From an uncultured Flavobacteriaceae bacterium (GTDB taxonomy: Bacteria > Bacteroidota > Bacteroidia > Flavobacteriales > Flavobacteriaceae), in assembly GCA_947502495.1 (NCBI GenBank), contig CANNAC010000001.1:310001-374000 (forward strand): DNA of 64,000 bases, written 5' to 3'. Shown here piece by piece: positions 8,233-17,288 of the stretch (its first letter is position 1; the number at the start of each line of letters is the position of its first letter). Made by a program: the position numbers and the translations under genes. The notes beneath the pieces are model-generated. The model searched no databases, was not told the DNA's origin, and saw only the letters and a list, made by a program, of their open reading frames with translations.

Positions 8233-10293
8233 TTAAAAGGCTAGTGTTAGTGGCAGTTTTACTTCAATTTTGGTTCCGTTTGGTTTGTCAATAATATGAA
8301 GATTACCATTGGTGTTCTTTATTTTATTGATGATTTCAATTCTACTTTTGGTAATACTCATTCCTAAAGAATGTTTACTGTTTTTTGTCTTTGCCGATGC
8401 TTCTCGGCCAACACCATTATCTTCCACACTACAAATAATCATATCGTCTTTTCGGATATAATGAATAGTTATTTCTCCGTTTTGAGCACTATTTCTTAAG
8501 CCGTGAATAATGCTGTTCTCTACAAAAGGTTGCAGAATCATTGGGGGAATTAAAGTGTTTTCCGGATCTATGTTTTCGTCTATATTTATAGTGTAGGTAA
8601 AGCTGTTGTTAGCGCGTTTGTTTTCAATATCTAAATAGGTTTTTAAGATGCTGATGTCTTCGTTTAAAGTGATTTCTTTCTTTGTGGATTTTTCTAAAGT
8701 TTCCCGCATTAATTTGGAAAATTTGGTCAAATAATTGGAAGCATTCTTCATATCATTTTTAGCAATATATGCGTTAATGGAATTTAAGGAATTAAAAATA
8801 AAATGCGGATTCATTTGCGCTCGTAACGCTTTCAATTCGGTGTTCGATACTTTTAAATTAAAGGCTGTTTCTTTAGTAATAGTAATTGCTTCTTGTTTCT
8901 TTTTATACAATATAAAACCAATTATTAACCCAATAGCCAAGCTGCTTCCAGCATAAATAGAAGTATTTTTTATAAACTTATGTCTTGTTATTTCTGCTTC
9001 TTGAAGCGCTTGTTTTTTATCGTGAACAGCTGTTAGTGTAGCTTCTTTTTTTTCGTACTCGTATTTGGCTTCTAGTTTGGCAATTTCTTCTTTCTTTTCG
9101 GAAGACATAAAACGATCTTTCAACTTCTTCGCTTCCGTTTGGTTGTTATAGGCGACTTTGTAGTTTTGCAGCTTGGCATTTACCAAGGCCAGATTCTCTA
9201 AAACACTAGCTTGACGTTCTATGTTTTTTATTTCTTCAGAATACAGTAAAGCGCTTTCAAAATTACTTTTGGCTTTTAAAAAGGCACCACTTTCTAAATA
9301 TGCAGTTCCAATACTTTCGTGTACAATAGCTAAATTAATGGTGTTATCTAATGCTTTAAATAAGACTTTGGTTTGGTTTAAATAGCCTAATGCCTTTTCG
9401 TATTCTTTCAAACTTATGTAAGCAATTCCGGTGTTGGTTAAAGCGCTCGCTATTCCAAATTTGTTATTAATACTTTCCATGATAACTAAGGATTCCTTGT
9501 AATATGCAATAGCCTTTTCGGGTTGTTTTATGTCGTCATATAAATTACCAATATTAGTGAGTGTATTTGCTATTCCTATTTTCGTGTCTAGTTTTTTATT
9601 GATTTCTAGACTCTTATTGTAATATTTTAAGGCTTCCTCATATTTTTCTAATCTAGAATATAGCAATCCAATATTCGCAAGAATTGCAGCATGTCGATCT
9701 GTATTTGTAGTATTTGTTTGTTCGTGAATTTTAGAAGCTTTCAGATAGGTATCAATAGCTTCGGGATAAAGCGATTGATACATTTGGTTGATGCCAATAC
9801 TATTAAGCACAACAGCCATTAAAAAACTGTCTTTTTCTTTTTCAAAAATGGCTAAAGCTTTAAAATGATGCGCATTTGCTTTTGGGTAATTCGATTGTCC
9901 GAAATAAATCAATCCTTTGTTATAGTGCATTCGTGCAACTTGATTCCATGCTTCACGTGCGGTCTGAATGTCTATAGCTTCGTTATACGCTACAATGGCC
10001 AAAGAATCTTGCGATAGTGCAATTAAACTTAGGGCTTTGTTTTTGTAGGCAATAGCTTCTTTATCTTTTAAATGAAGGCTTTTTGCTAATGCAATCGCTT
10101 CCGTAGAAAGCTGTAATCCTTTTTCCGGATTCGATTGGTGTACATAAGTGGAGAGTTCATTTATAACATCCAGTTTAGCAGCACTTGGCACTGTCATGGT
10201 TTCTAATTTGCTTTCTAGTGCGTCTATTTTTTGCTGTTGCGAAAAGCAAATAAAAGAACATACCATAAAAATATAGCGGACACTAGATTTCAT
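8233..10293 (-). CDS. TPR-containing LytS-type sensor histidine kinase
   Basis: A 686-residue membrane sensor. A short signal/anchor is followed by an all-helical region (about 60-390) made of TPR repeats, recognisable by recurring A..Y.K.SL.I and GNLY.D patterns. A coiled coil (about 395-440) and one membrane helix (about 442-463, ASSLAIGLIIGF-like) lead to the His_kinase domain, with phospho-acceptor His497 in QMNPHFIFNSLN. Near residue 590 is the N-box (FVENSIIHG), then EDNGVG. This TPR-TM-kinase layout is common in Flavobacteriaceae. The input signal is unknown; TPRs suggest a protein partner. Confidence 0.93.
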   Translation of the reverse strand: MKSSVRYIFMVCSFICFSQQQKIDALESKLETMTVPSAAKLDVINELSTYVHQSNPEKGLQLSTEAIALAKSLHLKDKEAIAYKNKALSLIALSQDSLAIVAYNEAIDIQTAREAWNQVARMHYNKGLIYFGQSNYPKANAHHFKALAIFEKEKDSFLMAVVLNSIGINQMYQSLYPEAIDTYLKASKIHEQTNTTNTDRHAAILANIGLLYSRLEKYEEALKYYNKSLEINKKLDTKIGIANTLTNIGNLYDDIKQPEKAIAYYKESLVIMESINNKFGIASALTNTGIAYISLKEYEKALGYLNQTKVLFKALDNTINLAIVHESIGTAYLESGAFLKAKSNFESALLYSEEIKNIERQASVLENLALVNAKLQNYKVAYNNQTEAKKLKDRFMSSEKKEEIAKLEAKYEYEKKEATLTAVHDKKQALQEAEITRHKFIKNTSIYAGSSLAIGLIIGFILYKKKQEAITITKETAFNLKVSNTELKALRAQMNPHFIFNSLNSINAYIAKNDMKNASNYLTKFSKLMRETLEKSTKKEITLNEDISILKTYLDIENKRANNSFTYTINIDENIDPENTLIPPMILQPFVENSIIHGLRNSAQNGEITIHYIRKDDMIICSVEDNGVGREASAKTKNSKHSLGMSITKSRIEIINKIKNTNGNLHIIDKPNGTKIEVKLPLTLAF

Positions 10294-10465
10294 AGTTTTT
10301 TACGGATTAATTAATAGCTAGATAAATTTAATTCAATTTTTTTTAAAGACCATACCATTCACGCGAAAATAAAGTCAAAGTGCGCACTTATAAGTTGTTA
10401 GTAGTAATTCTGATGGAAGAGATGTTATTTTATAGAACAATTAATCATACTAATAATCCATTTTT

Positions 10466-11602
10466 ATGAAACTAAAACTCTTCTTTCCCTTTTTACTTTA
10501 TGTTACCATGAACTTTGCTCAAATTGCAGCGCCGCCAGTTCCAGAAACTTGGGAAAACGATTTGTGGTTTTCTAACCAATGGATGCATTTTTCTACTGTA
10601 AATTATACGTTTAATATAGACTGTTTGCCAAGTTTAGCGATCTCACAAGTTTTAGATTTTGGTAGCGGTACATTCGTTAATAGCGCTAGATTAACCACAA
10701 GTTATAACGGGAACAATCAGGTTAGCGAAACTATAAATGAATTATGGAATAGTGATAACAATACCTGGGAAAACGATAGAAGATCTACGCAAGCATATGA
10801 TGGAAATAACCTAACAGAGATTATTCATTATCTCTGGATAGATACTAATTGGCAATTGGATTATAGAATTGTCAATAGTTATGATGGTAATAATCTGCCG
10901 CAGGAAAGCCTAATAGAAAATAGAGATTTAAATACTGCGACTTGGATTCCTGTTAGCAAACAAGAATTCACCTATAATACAATCCCGCTTTTAGAAATTG
11001 TTCTAGCTAGTTTGTGGGATGCGGTAAACGATGTTTGGATTAATGATGGTAGATCTACCTTTGTGTATGATACGAATAATTTATTGAGCACAAAGACTTT
11101 TGAAGATTGGGAAAATAACGATTGGGTTATCGATCATCAAGAGGTCTATTCTTTTGATAGCAATGATTTTTTAATAGAAGTTTTGGTTTCGGAGTGGAAT
11201 ACAACGACCATGGTTTATGATTTAGACCGAAGAGAATCCTATACCAATAATAGTCAAGGATACTACACCGAGCTTATTAGAGAAAATTATTTATTAGGGA
11301 CTTGGGCTAATAGTACAAGAGACAGAAGAACCTATCCCAACTGTTATACGTTGCGTATTGAAAAGGAGTTAGCGGAAAGATTTTCGGTATATCCAATTCC
11401 TACCGAAGCTATTTTAAACATTACATCCAATACCGGAAACAGTGAAGCTTTGCTTTTGGATATAAACGGAAGGCTAATAGAAACATATACGCTTTCTAGT
11501 GGAAAACATTCCATAGATCTATCCCATTTACCATCCGGAATTTATCTTTTAAAAATTTCGAAGGATGCGCATACCATTACTAAAAAAATTATAAAGCGAT
11601 AA
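10466..11602 (+). CDS. Repeat-containing secreted protein with T9SS type A sorting domain
   Basis: A 378-residue protein with a signal peptide (cleavage near NFAQ). The middle (about 60-290) is built of degenerate units of about 40 residues, each with Trp-containing strands and a Y-D-G/T-N-N turn (QAYDGNN, NSYDGNN, FVYDTNN). The last 75 residues form a T9SS sorting domain: FSVYPIPTEAILNI, LLDINGRLIETY, LPSGIYLLKI and a basic end. The product should be exported across the outer membrane. The gene lies 172 nt upstream of, and divergent from, the TPR kinase. Confidence 0.8.
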   Translation: MKLKLFFPFLLYVTMNFAQIAAPPVPETWENDLWFSNQWMHFSTVNYTFNIDCLPSLAISQVLDFGSGTFVNSARLTTSYNGNNQVSETINELWNSDNNTWENDRRSTQAYDGNNLTEIIHYLWIDTNWQLDYRIVNSYDGNNLPQESLIENRDLNTATWIPVSKQEFTYNTIPLLEIVLASLWDAVNDVWINDGRSTFVYDTNNLLSTKTFEDWENNDWVIDHQEVYSFDSNDFLIEVLVSEWNTTTMVYDLDRRESYTNNSQGYYTELIRENYLLGTWANSTRDRRTYPNCYTLRIEKELAERFSVYPIPTEAILNITSNTGNSEALLLDINGRLIETYTLSSGKHSIDLSHLPSGIYLLKISKDAHTITKKIIKR

Positions 11603-11634
11603 TGCTATTCTTGCTTTCCATAAAACGATACATT

Positions 11635-12075
11635 ATGAAGATATTTCAGAAAACATCTCCTAAAATTGCGACACTAATTCTAGTACTTTTTTTAATGCCG
11701 ATACGTAGCTTTTCGCAAGAAAAACGCATAAAACCACCAAAGCGAGAATCTAATATTGCTAGTGTAGATCAATTTGTAGATAATACCTTTAATCTGTATC
11801 ATAAAGTATTTGTTTATGATAGCTTAACCCAAGCTGGCGTGGAAGTTCCTGCAGAAATTGAAGACGAATTAATGGAGCGAGCAGAAAAAGATATAGATAG
11901 TCTTTGGGATATTTTTCCAGAAGTGTTAGATGATATGGCGAACGGAAGAGCGAATCTGATGAAAAAAGGAAAGGCAACAGCAAACTTAAACAAGTCAAAA
12001 AAAGTATTGCGATACTGTCTTACCATGGTGAAAACATATTTTGTAGGAACAGAAGAAGAAAACCCTAGTAAATAG
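11635..12075 (+). CDS. Hypothetical secreted protein
   Basis: A 146-residue protein that I do not recognise. The ATG at 11635 gives a signal peptide (PKIATLILVLFLMPIRSFSQ). An ATG at 11602, overlapping the previous stop as TAATG, would add 11 residues ahead of the signal and could serve translational coupling. The mature part is helical and acidic in the middle (VPAEIEDELMERAEKD) and basic at the C-terminus. It is probably co-transcribed with the upstream T9SS cargo and the downstream TPR protein (7 nt gap). Confidence 0.6.
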   Translation: MKIFQKTSPKIATLILVLFLMPIRSFSQEKRIKPPKRESNIASVDQFVDNTFNLYHKVFVYDSLTQAGVEVPAEIEDELMERAEKDIDSLWDIFPEVLDDMANGRANLMKKGKATANLNKSKKVLRYCLTMVKTYFVGTEEENPSK

Positions 12076-12082
12076 ACACAAA

Positions 12083-12955
12083 ATGAAACAGATACATATA
12101 ATTTTCTTCCTTTTATTAAGCCTTAATTTTACATATAGTCAAACCTATAAAAGTGCATTTAGAGCAGCTATCTGCCAATGTGTGGAAGACGAAAGTTTAA
12201 AACGAAACCTCACGCCAAATGCATATAAAAAATGTTATACTGAAATCTTGCCTACATATGCAAATCAAATAGATGCCGCAATTGTAGAAGAAGACTTAAG
12301 TCGGAAATATTATTTGGGACAACTAGCTCGAAAGGATTTGATTGTTGCTTTTCAATACGAACTCATCTATAGTTGTGCGGTGTACTATGATTATTTGGAT
12401 AGAACCAGAACGCGCGAAATATTAATCGCTAGAGAACGCGCAAAAGAAAGCGATTTAGAGTCTAATAACCAAAAGGTCGCAATGTCACCAAATGCGTATG
12501 CCTATTTTCATCGGGCGCAATTACATTTTAATTTGGGAAATTTAAAAGAAGCGGAAGCAGATATTCATAAAAGTTTAGAAGTCAATCCTAACGCTTCTAA
12601 CACACAATCTACAAGACATGAATTGCTATTACTAGCTTGTGTTTATGAAGAGCAAAAACAATATACCAAAGCGATTGCTATATATGATAAAATATATATG
12701 GGAGATTATGATTCGCAAGTAGCAACCTTAAGAGCGCTTGCAGATAAAAAAGCTGGCGGAAGTATGTCTAGCATACCAAAAGCAGTTACCGAAGCAGCAC
12801 CTCAAGGATATAATGCTTCCGAAAGAAGAAAAAGATCGACTTCGCAAAATACAAGAGCGAAAAGGGGAGAACGAAAACCTGCTGTACAGAAGGAGGAATC
12901 CAAAACAAAACAAAAAAGCGATTCGGCTTCCCTTAAAAAATTATTTAAATTATAA
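12083..12955 (+). CDS. Secreted TPR-like protein with basic low-complexity tail
   Basis: A 290-residue protein with a signal peptide (cleavage near FTYSQ). Two Cys close to the mature N-terminus (CQCVEDE) and others near residues 50 and 98 could form disulfides. Residues about 130-215 contain two TPR-like units (YFHRAQLHFNLGNLKEAEADIHKSLEVNP; YEEQKQYTKAIAIYDKIY). The last 60 residues are rich in Lys, Arg, Ser and Gln. I do not recognise a specific family. It is the third gene of the 10466-12955 unit and is followed by a strong terminator. Confidence 0.6.
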   Translation: MKQIHIIFFLLLSLNFTYSQTYKSAFRAAICQCVEDESLKRNLTPNAYKKCYTEILPTYANQIDAAIVEEDLSRKYYLGQLARKDLIVAFQYELIYSCAVYYDYLDRTRTREILIARERAKESDLESNNQKVAMSPNAYAYFHRAQLHFNLGNLKEAEADIHKSLEVNPNASNTQSTRHELLLLACVYEEQKQYTKAIAIYDKIYMGDYDSQVATLRALADKKAGGSMSSIPKAVTEAAPQGYNASERRKRSTSQNTRAKRGERKPAVQKEESKTKQKSDSASLKKLFKL

Positions 12956-12961
12956 TAGATT

Positions 12962-12992
12962 AAAAAAGCAGCTTTCTACAGCTGCTTTTTTT
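12962..12992 (+). terminator. Rho-independent terminator
   Basis: A perfect 12-bp inverted repeat (AAAAAAGCAGCT / AGCTGCTTTTTT) with a 6-nt loop and a T run, 6 nt after the stop of the TPR-like gene. Confidence 0.9.
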
Positions 12993-13004
12993 GTTTAAAC
13001 CTAT

Positions 13005-13012
13005 TATCTTTG
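13005..13012 (+). promoter_or_regulatory. Putative -7 box of priA
   Basis: TATCTTTG, a full match to TAnnTTTG, ends 4 nt before the priA ATG. If used, the priA mRNA would be leaderless. No clear -33 TTG lies at the usual spacing, because the upstream terminator occupies that stretch. Confidence 0.45.
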
Positions 13013-13016
13013 GGGA

Positions 13017-15470
13017 ATGAATCATTTCATAGACGTCATTCTTCCTGTTCCTCTAGAAAAACTATTTACCTATAGTATTACAGAGGCTGAAGCATCTTTC
13101 CTAGAAGTAGGAATGCGTGTGGCTGTTCCTTTTGGTAAAACAAAAATGTACACTGCGATTGTGCATAGCATTCATAACAACAAACCGTTGGTATATGAAG
13201 CTAAAGAAATTCATCAAATTTTAGATGAAACACCAATAATTAACCAACAACAATTAACTTTTTGGCAATGGATTTCTAAATATTACATGTGTACTTTAGG
13301 TGATGTCATGCGTGCCGCTTTACCAAGTGCATTTCTCTTAGAAAGTGAAACGATTATTAGTAAGAATAACGATAAGGTAATTGCAGAGGAAGAATTACAA
13401 GATGATGAATTTTTGGTGTACGATGCGTTGCAGCATCAGTCGTCCTTAAAAATTCAAGATCTAATAAGTATTTTAGATAAAAAAAATGTACTTCCTGTAA
13501 TTAAAAGGCTTTTAGAAAAAGAAGCGATTCATTTACAAGAAGAGATTTACGAAAAGTACAAACCAAAATATGTTCGATATGTAAAGTTGCATGCGAATTA
13601 TTCTTCGGAAGCTGCGCTTCAAAATATACTAGAAGAATTAAATAGAGCACCCAAACAAAAACAAGTGATTATGACTTTGTTTATGTTATCTGCTAAAACA
13701 AAGAAACCGATAAAGGTTACCGAATTAACGGAAGCAAGTGGTGCTTCTTCGGCAATTATAAAAACATTAGTAGATAAAGGTATTCTAGAAGAGTATCATA
13801 TTCAAACGGATAGGATTAACTATTCAGGTGCAGAGAATGAAGCTTCCAAAGAACTAAATGAATATCAAATTAAAGCTTTAGAAGAAGTGAAAACCACTTT
13901 TGAAAAACACAATGTGACTTTATTACATGGTGTAACTTCTTCTGGAAAAACGGAAATATATGTGAAGCTTATTGAAGAAGCATTAGCAAAAGGAGAGCAA
14001 GTATTGTATTTGCTTCCGGAGATTGCATTAACCACACAATTAGTTTCTAGGCTTCAGAATTACTTCGGAGAACAAGTTTCTGTGTTTCATTCTAAGTATT
14101 CGATTCATGAACGCGTAGAAGTCTATCAAAATTTACTGAACAATTCCGCGAAAGCGCAAATCATATTAGGAGCGCGTTCTTCCATATTTTTACCATTCAG
14201 CAACCTAGGGCTAATTATAGTAGACGAAGAGCACGAGCAGTCTTTTAAACAGTTTGATCCTGCACCGCGATATCACGCAAGAGATGCGGCAGTTGTTTTA
14301 GCAAATATTTTTAAAGCAAAAACCTTATTAGGCTCTGCTACGCCAAGTTTAGAAAGTTCTTTTAATGCACAGCAAGATAAGTATGGTTTTGTAGAATTAA
14401 CCACGCGTTATAATAATGTCTTGATGCCAGAAATTGAATTGGTAGATATAAAAGACAAGCAGAAGCGTAAAAAAATGAAAGGGCATTTTAGCGATAGAAT
14501 GATCGAAGAAATGGACGAAACTTTAAAAGACGGACAGCAGATAATACTGTTTCAAAATAGAAGAGGGTATTCGCCAATTGTAGAATGTAATACTTGTGGG
14601 ATTGCGCCGCAATGTCCTAATTGTGATGTGAGTTTGACTTATCATCAATATAGAAATCAGTTGCGTTGTCATTATTGCGGATATAATTCGGCAATGCTAC
14701 AAAAATGTATGGCTTGTGGGAGTCCGTCATTAGATAGTAAAGGTTTCGGTACCGAGCAGATAGAAGTAGAGGTGAAGGCCCTTTTTCCGGACTACAAAGT
14801 AGGTAGAATGGACTTAGATACCACACGTGGTAAATATGGTTATGAAAAAATAATTACTTCTTTTGAACAACAGGAAGTAGATATTTTGGTTGGTACGCAA
14901 ATGCTAACCAAAGGATTGGATTTTAGAAACGTGCGGCTTGTGGGAATTATGAATGCAGATAATATGCTGAATTTTCCAGATTTTAGAGCGCATGAACGTA
15001 GTTTTCAATTGATGCTTCAGGTTTCTGGTAGAGCAGGACGTACCGAAAAACGAGGAAAAGTATTAATACAAACCTATAATCCGTATCATAAGATTTTGCA
15101 ACAAGTGTCTACCAATGATTATGCTGGTATGTACAAAGAACAAATGGATGAAAGGTATACTTTTAAATATCCGCCAATTTTCAGACAAATAAAGATCACT
15201 TTAAAGCATAAAGATTATAATCGCGTAAATATGGCTGCAGATTGGTATGCAAAATCCTTGCGACAAGTTTTTGGGGATTTTGTGCTAGGACCAGAGTTTC
15301 CGCCGGTTTCTAGGATTCGTAATCAGTTTCATAAAAACATTTTAGTGAAGATTCCGCAAAAGCAAGCTTTAGGAAAAACCAAAGAAACCATCTTGAAAAT
15401 AGATCAAAGTTTTAATGCGGTAAAAGATTTTCGATCGGTTCGGGTGATTTTGAATGTGGATAATTATTAA
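13017..15470 (+). CDS. priA: Primosomal protein N' (PriA), replication-restart helicase
   Basis: An 817-residue superfamily-2 3'-5' DNA helicase that reloads the replisome at collapsed forks. The N-terminal 3'BD (FIDVILPVPLEKLFTYSI) is intact. Walker A is GVTSSGKTEIY (about 305-315), the DEEH box is IIVDEEHEQS, and the GSATPSLES motif follows. A zinc-binding insert has four CxxC pairs (CNTCG, CPNCD, CHYCG, CMACG). The C-terminal GTQMLTKGLDF and VSGRAGRTEKRG motifs close the helicase core. Full length for the family. A strong terminator separates it from the preceding operon. Confidence 0.97.
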   Translation: MNHFIDVILPVPLEKLFTYSITEAEASFLEVGMRVAVPFGKTKMYTAIVHSIHNNKPLVYEAKEIHQILDETPIINQQQLTFWQWISKYYMCTLGDVMRAALPSAFLLESETIISKNNDKVIAEEELQDDEFLVYDALQHQSSLKIQDLISILDKKNVLPVIKRLLEKEAIHLQEEIYEKYKPKYVRYVKLHANYSSEAALQNILEELNRAPKQKQVIMTLFMLSAKTKKPIKVTELTEASGASSAIIKTLVDKGILEEYHIQTDRINYSGAENEASKELNEYQIKALEEVKTTFEKHNVTLLHGVTSSGKTEIYVKLIEEALAKGEQVLYLLPEIALTTQLVSRLQNYFGEQVSVFHSKYSIHERVEVYQNLLNNSAKAQIILGARSSIFLPFSNLGLIIVDEEHEQSFKQFDPAPRYHARDAAVVLANIFKAKTLLGSATPSLESSFNAQQDKYGFVELTTRYNNVLMPEIELVDIKDKQKRKKMKGHFSDRMIEEMDETLKDGQQIILFQNRRGYSPIVECNTCGIAPQCPNCDVSLTYHQYRNQLRCHYCGYNSAMLQKCMACGSPSLDSKGFGTEQIEVEVKALFPDYKVGRMDLDTTRGKYGYEKIITSFEQQEVDILVGTQMLTKGLDFRNVRLVGIMNADNMLNFPDFRAHERSFQLMLQVSGRAGRTEKRGKVLIQTYNPYHKILQQVSTNDYAGMYKEQMDERYTFKYPPIFRQIKITLKHKDYNRVNMAADWYAKSLRQVFGDFVLGPEFPPVSRIRNQFHKNILVKIPQKQALGKTKETILKIDQSFNAVKDFRSVRVILNVDNY

Positions 15471-15499
15471 AAGAATCCATTTACATTATGAATACTATT

Positions 15500-15639
15500 T
15501 GTCAGTTCGAGTGAATTTCATGCTTTTTGAGGCATGAAATTAGTATCGAGAACCTTTTCAGTATTCTGAATTATTAGAAGTTTCTTTTCTGAAATAAGTT
15601 CTCGATACTATTTTTTATCAAAAATCACTCGAACTGACA
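15500..15639. repeat. Nested inverted-repeat element in the priA downstream spacer
   Basis: Outer arms: a 15-nt perfect inverted repeat (TGTCAGTTCGAGTGA at 15500-15514, complement at 15625-15639). Second arms: TAGTATCGAGAAC (15541-15553) and GTTCTCGATACTA (15598-15610), 13 nt, perfect. Inside the left half lies a third palindrome, ATTTCATGC/GCATGAAAT (15516-15539). The element of about 140 bp has no coding potential, and its modular, symmetric layout resembles the REP/MITE-like intergenic elements of Flavobacteriia. It sits between convergent genes. Confidence 0.8.
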
Positions 15640-15730
15640 TCGTTTGTTTTGAGATAAAAAGACATAAGAAATAAAGACAAAAAAAGTCCAACAAAAGTTG
15701 GACTTGATAGTGAAAATATGTAATTCTTGG

Positions 15731-16426
15731 TTAGTTGTTGTTCAATGCTTCTACAAGTTGTGTTTTCTTGTTTCTACTTAAAGGAATCTCATAAGCGCCA
15801 ACTTCTACGTTTTTGCTATTAAATCGATCTACTTTATCTAGATTAACGATATATGATTTATGAATTCTTAAAAACTTACCTTCTGGTAATTCATGTTCAA
15901 AAGCTTTCATGGTAGAAAGAACAACAAGACTGGTTTCTTCGGTTACTAATTTTACGTAGTCCCCAAGCGCTTCAATCCATTTAATGTCCTTAATATATAC
16001 TTTACGTTTTTTAAGGTTACTTTTAACAAAAATGTGTTCCCCTTCCGCTTCATTAAAGTCTAATTTTAGTTTATGCTGTTCTAGGGCTTTATCTACAGCA
16101 GTACTAAATCTTTCTTTTGTGATTGGTTTTTGCAAATAATCTGTTGCATCATAATTAAATGCTTTAAAAGCATATTCTGTTTTACCAGTCACAAAAATAA
16201 TCTGTGGTTTATTATTTAATACATCCAATAATTCAAATCCGTTAAGCACAGGCATTTCTATGTCTAAGAAAATTAAATCCACTTTGTGTGTATTTAAACC
16301 ATTTTTAGTTTCAAGAGCGCTACTATATTCTGCTATTAAATTAAGAGAAGAATGATTTTCTATTAACTTTACAATAGACAGCCGCTGTATTGCTGAATCA
16401 TCAACTACTACACAGTTTAAAGTCAT
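15731..16426 (-). CDS. Orphan LytTR-family response regulator
   Basis: A 231-residue regulator with a receiver domain (acidic VDDS, phospho-acceptor Asp55 in IFLDIEMPV, Lys in YLQKPIT) and a LytTR DNA-binding domain (about 130-231, containing RIHKSYIVNLDKVDRF). No kinase gene adjoins it. It may answer to the LytS-like kinase at 8.2-10.3 kb or one outside the window. It is divergent from rpsF, with a spacer of 208 nt. Confidence 0.92.
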   Translation of the reverse strand: MTLNCVVVDDSAIQRLSIVKLIENHSSLNLIAEYSSALETKNGLNTHKVDLIFLDIEMPVLNGFELLDVLNNKPQIIFVTGKTEYAFKAFNYDATDYLQKPITKERFSTAVDKALEQHKLKLDFNEAEGEHIFVKSNLKKRKVYIKDIKWIEALGDYVKLVTEETSLVVLSTMKAFEHELPEGKFLRIHKSYIVNLDKVDRFNSKNVEVGAYEIPLSRNKKTQLVEALNNN

Positions 16427-16572
16427 AACATTATTATTTATTCGGTTAAGATATCGACAATAGTACGAATAATTCGGTTAAAAACCAAAAAACACCGACT
16501 AAATGATTCTTTTAACATATTTTTAACAAATTAAAATATTTGAAAATAGCTTATAATTTGTTTCCTAAATTG

Positions 16573-16603
16573 TTGTGCTATTTAAATAAAAGACTTATTT
16601 TTG
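16573..16603 (+). promoter_or_regulatory. Promoter of the rpsF-rpsR-rplI operon
   Basis: TTG (16573-16575), 20 nt spacer, then TATTTTTG (16596-16603). This fits the Bacteroidota TTG-N17-23-TAnnTTTG promoter. The start would be near 16607, giving a leader of about 28 nt. Confidence 0.65.
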
Positions 16604-16634
16604 CACCCAATTTTAACAAATAAATTAGATTTTT

Positions 16635-16973
16635 ATGAATCACTATGAAACTGTTTTCATCTTAAATCCCGTTTTATCTGATACACAGATAAAGGAGACA
16701 GTAAAGAAATACGAAGATTTTCTTGTTTCTAAAGGAGCAAAGATGGTATCCAAAGAAGATTGGGGCTTAAAGAAATTAGCTTACCCAATTCAAAACAAAA
16801 AAAGTGGATTTTACCACTTATTCGAATTCCAAGTAGATGGAGAAGTAATTAACCCTTTAGAAGTAGAGTTTAGACGTGATGAGCGTTTTATGCGTTACTT
16901 AACTGTATCTTTAGACAAGCACGCGATTTCGTGGGCAGAAAGAAGAAGAGTTAAACTAAAACAAAAAGCATAA
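16635..16973 (+). CDS. rpsF: 30S ribosomal protein S6
   Basis: A 112-aa small-subunit protein that pairs with S18 on the platform. It starts [16 protein letters not shown] and has the [23 protein letters not shown] core and the [18 protein letters not shown] segment. It is first in the S6-S18-L9 operon, with rpsR 2 nt downstream. As usual in Bacteroidota, no ssb or priB sits between rpsF and rpsR. No Shine-Dalgarno is evident, despite the expected high expression. Confidence 0.98.
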   Translation: MNHYETVFILNPVLSDTQIKETVKKYEDFLVSKGAKMVSKEDWGLKKLAYPIQNKKSGFYHLFEFQVDGEVINPLEVEFRRDERFMRYLTVSLDKHAISWAERRRVKLKQKA

Positions 16974-16975
16974 TT

Positions 16976-17275
16976 ATGGCAAGTACTATAGAACAACAAT
17001 CTAAAGGAAAAAAAGACGGAGAAATTAGATATTTAACTCCTCTTAATATAGAAACGAACAAGAATAAAAAGTACTGTCGTTTTCAAAAATCTGGAATCAA
17101 ATATGTGGATTATAAGAATCCAGACTGGTTATTAGGTTTTGTAAACGAGCAAGGTAAAATTTTACCAAGACGTTTAACAGGAACTTCATTAAAATACCAA
17201 AGAAAAGTGTCTGTTGCTGTAAAAAGAGCGCGTCACTTAGCATTAATGCCTTATGTGGCAGATTTATTAAAATAA
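16976..17275 (+). CDS. rpsR: 30S ribosomal protein S18
   Basis: A 99-aa protein, slightly long for S18 because of an N-terminal Lys/Gln-rich extension ([18 protein letters not shown]). The conserved core carries [33 protein letters not shown] and the basic [12 protein letters not shown]. It binds S6 on the 30S platform. It is the second gene of the operon. Confidence 0.98.
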   Translation: MASTIEQQSKGKKDGEIRYLTPLNIETNKNKKYCRFQKSGIKYVDYKNPDWLLGFVNEQGKILPRRLTGTSLKYQRKVSVAVKRARHLALMPYVADLLK

Positions 17276-17288
17276 AATACTCATAACA

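Noticed and set aside
15500-15639. The nested palindrome as a CRISPR array
   Set aside because: It has mirrored rather than directly repeated units, and no regular spacers. No CRISPR array was seen anywhere in the window.
15500-15639. The nested palindrome as a bidirectional terminator for priA
   Set aside because: Arms are far apart (about 110 nt between outer arms), and no T run follows them, unlike the other terminators in the window.
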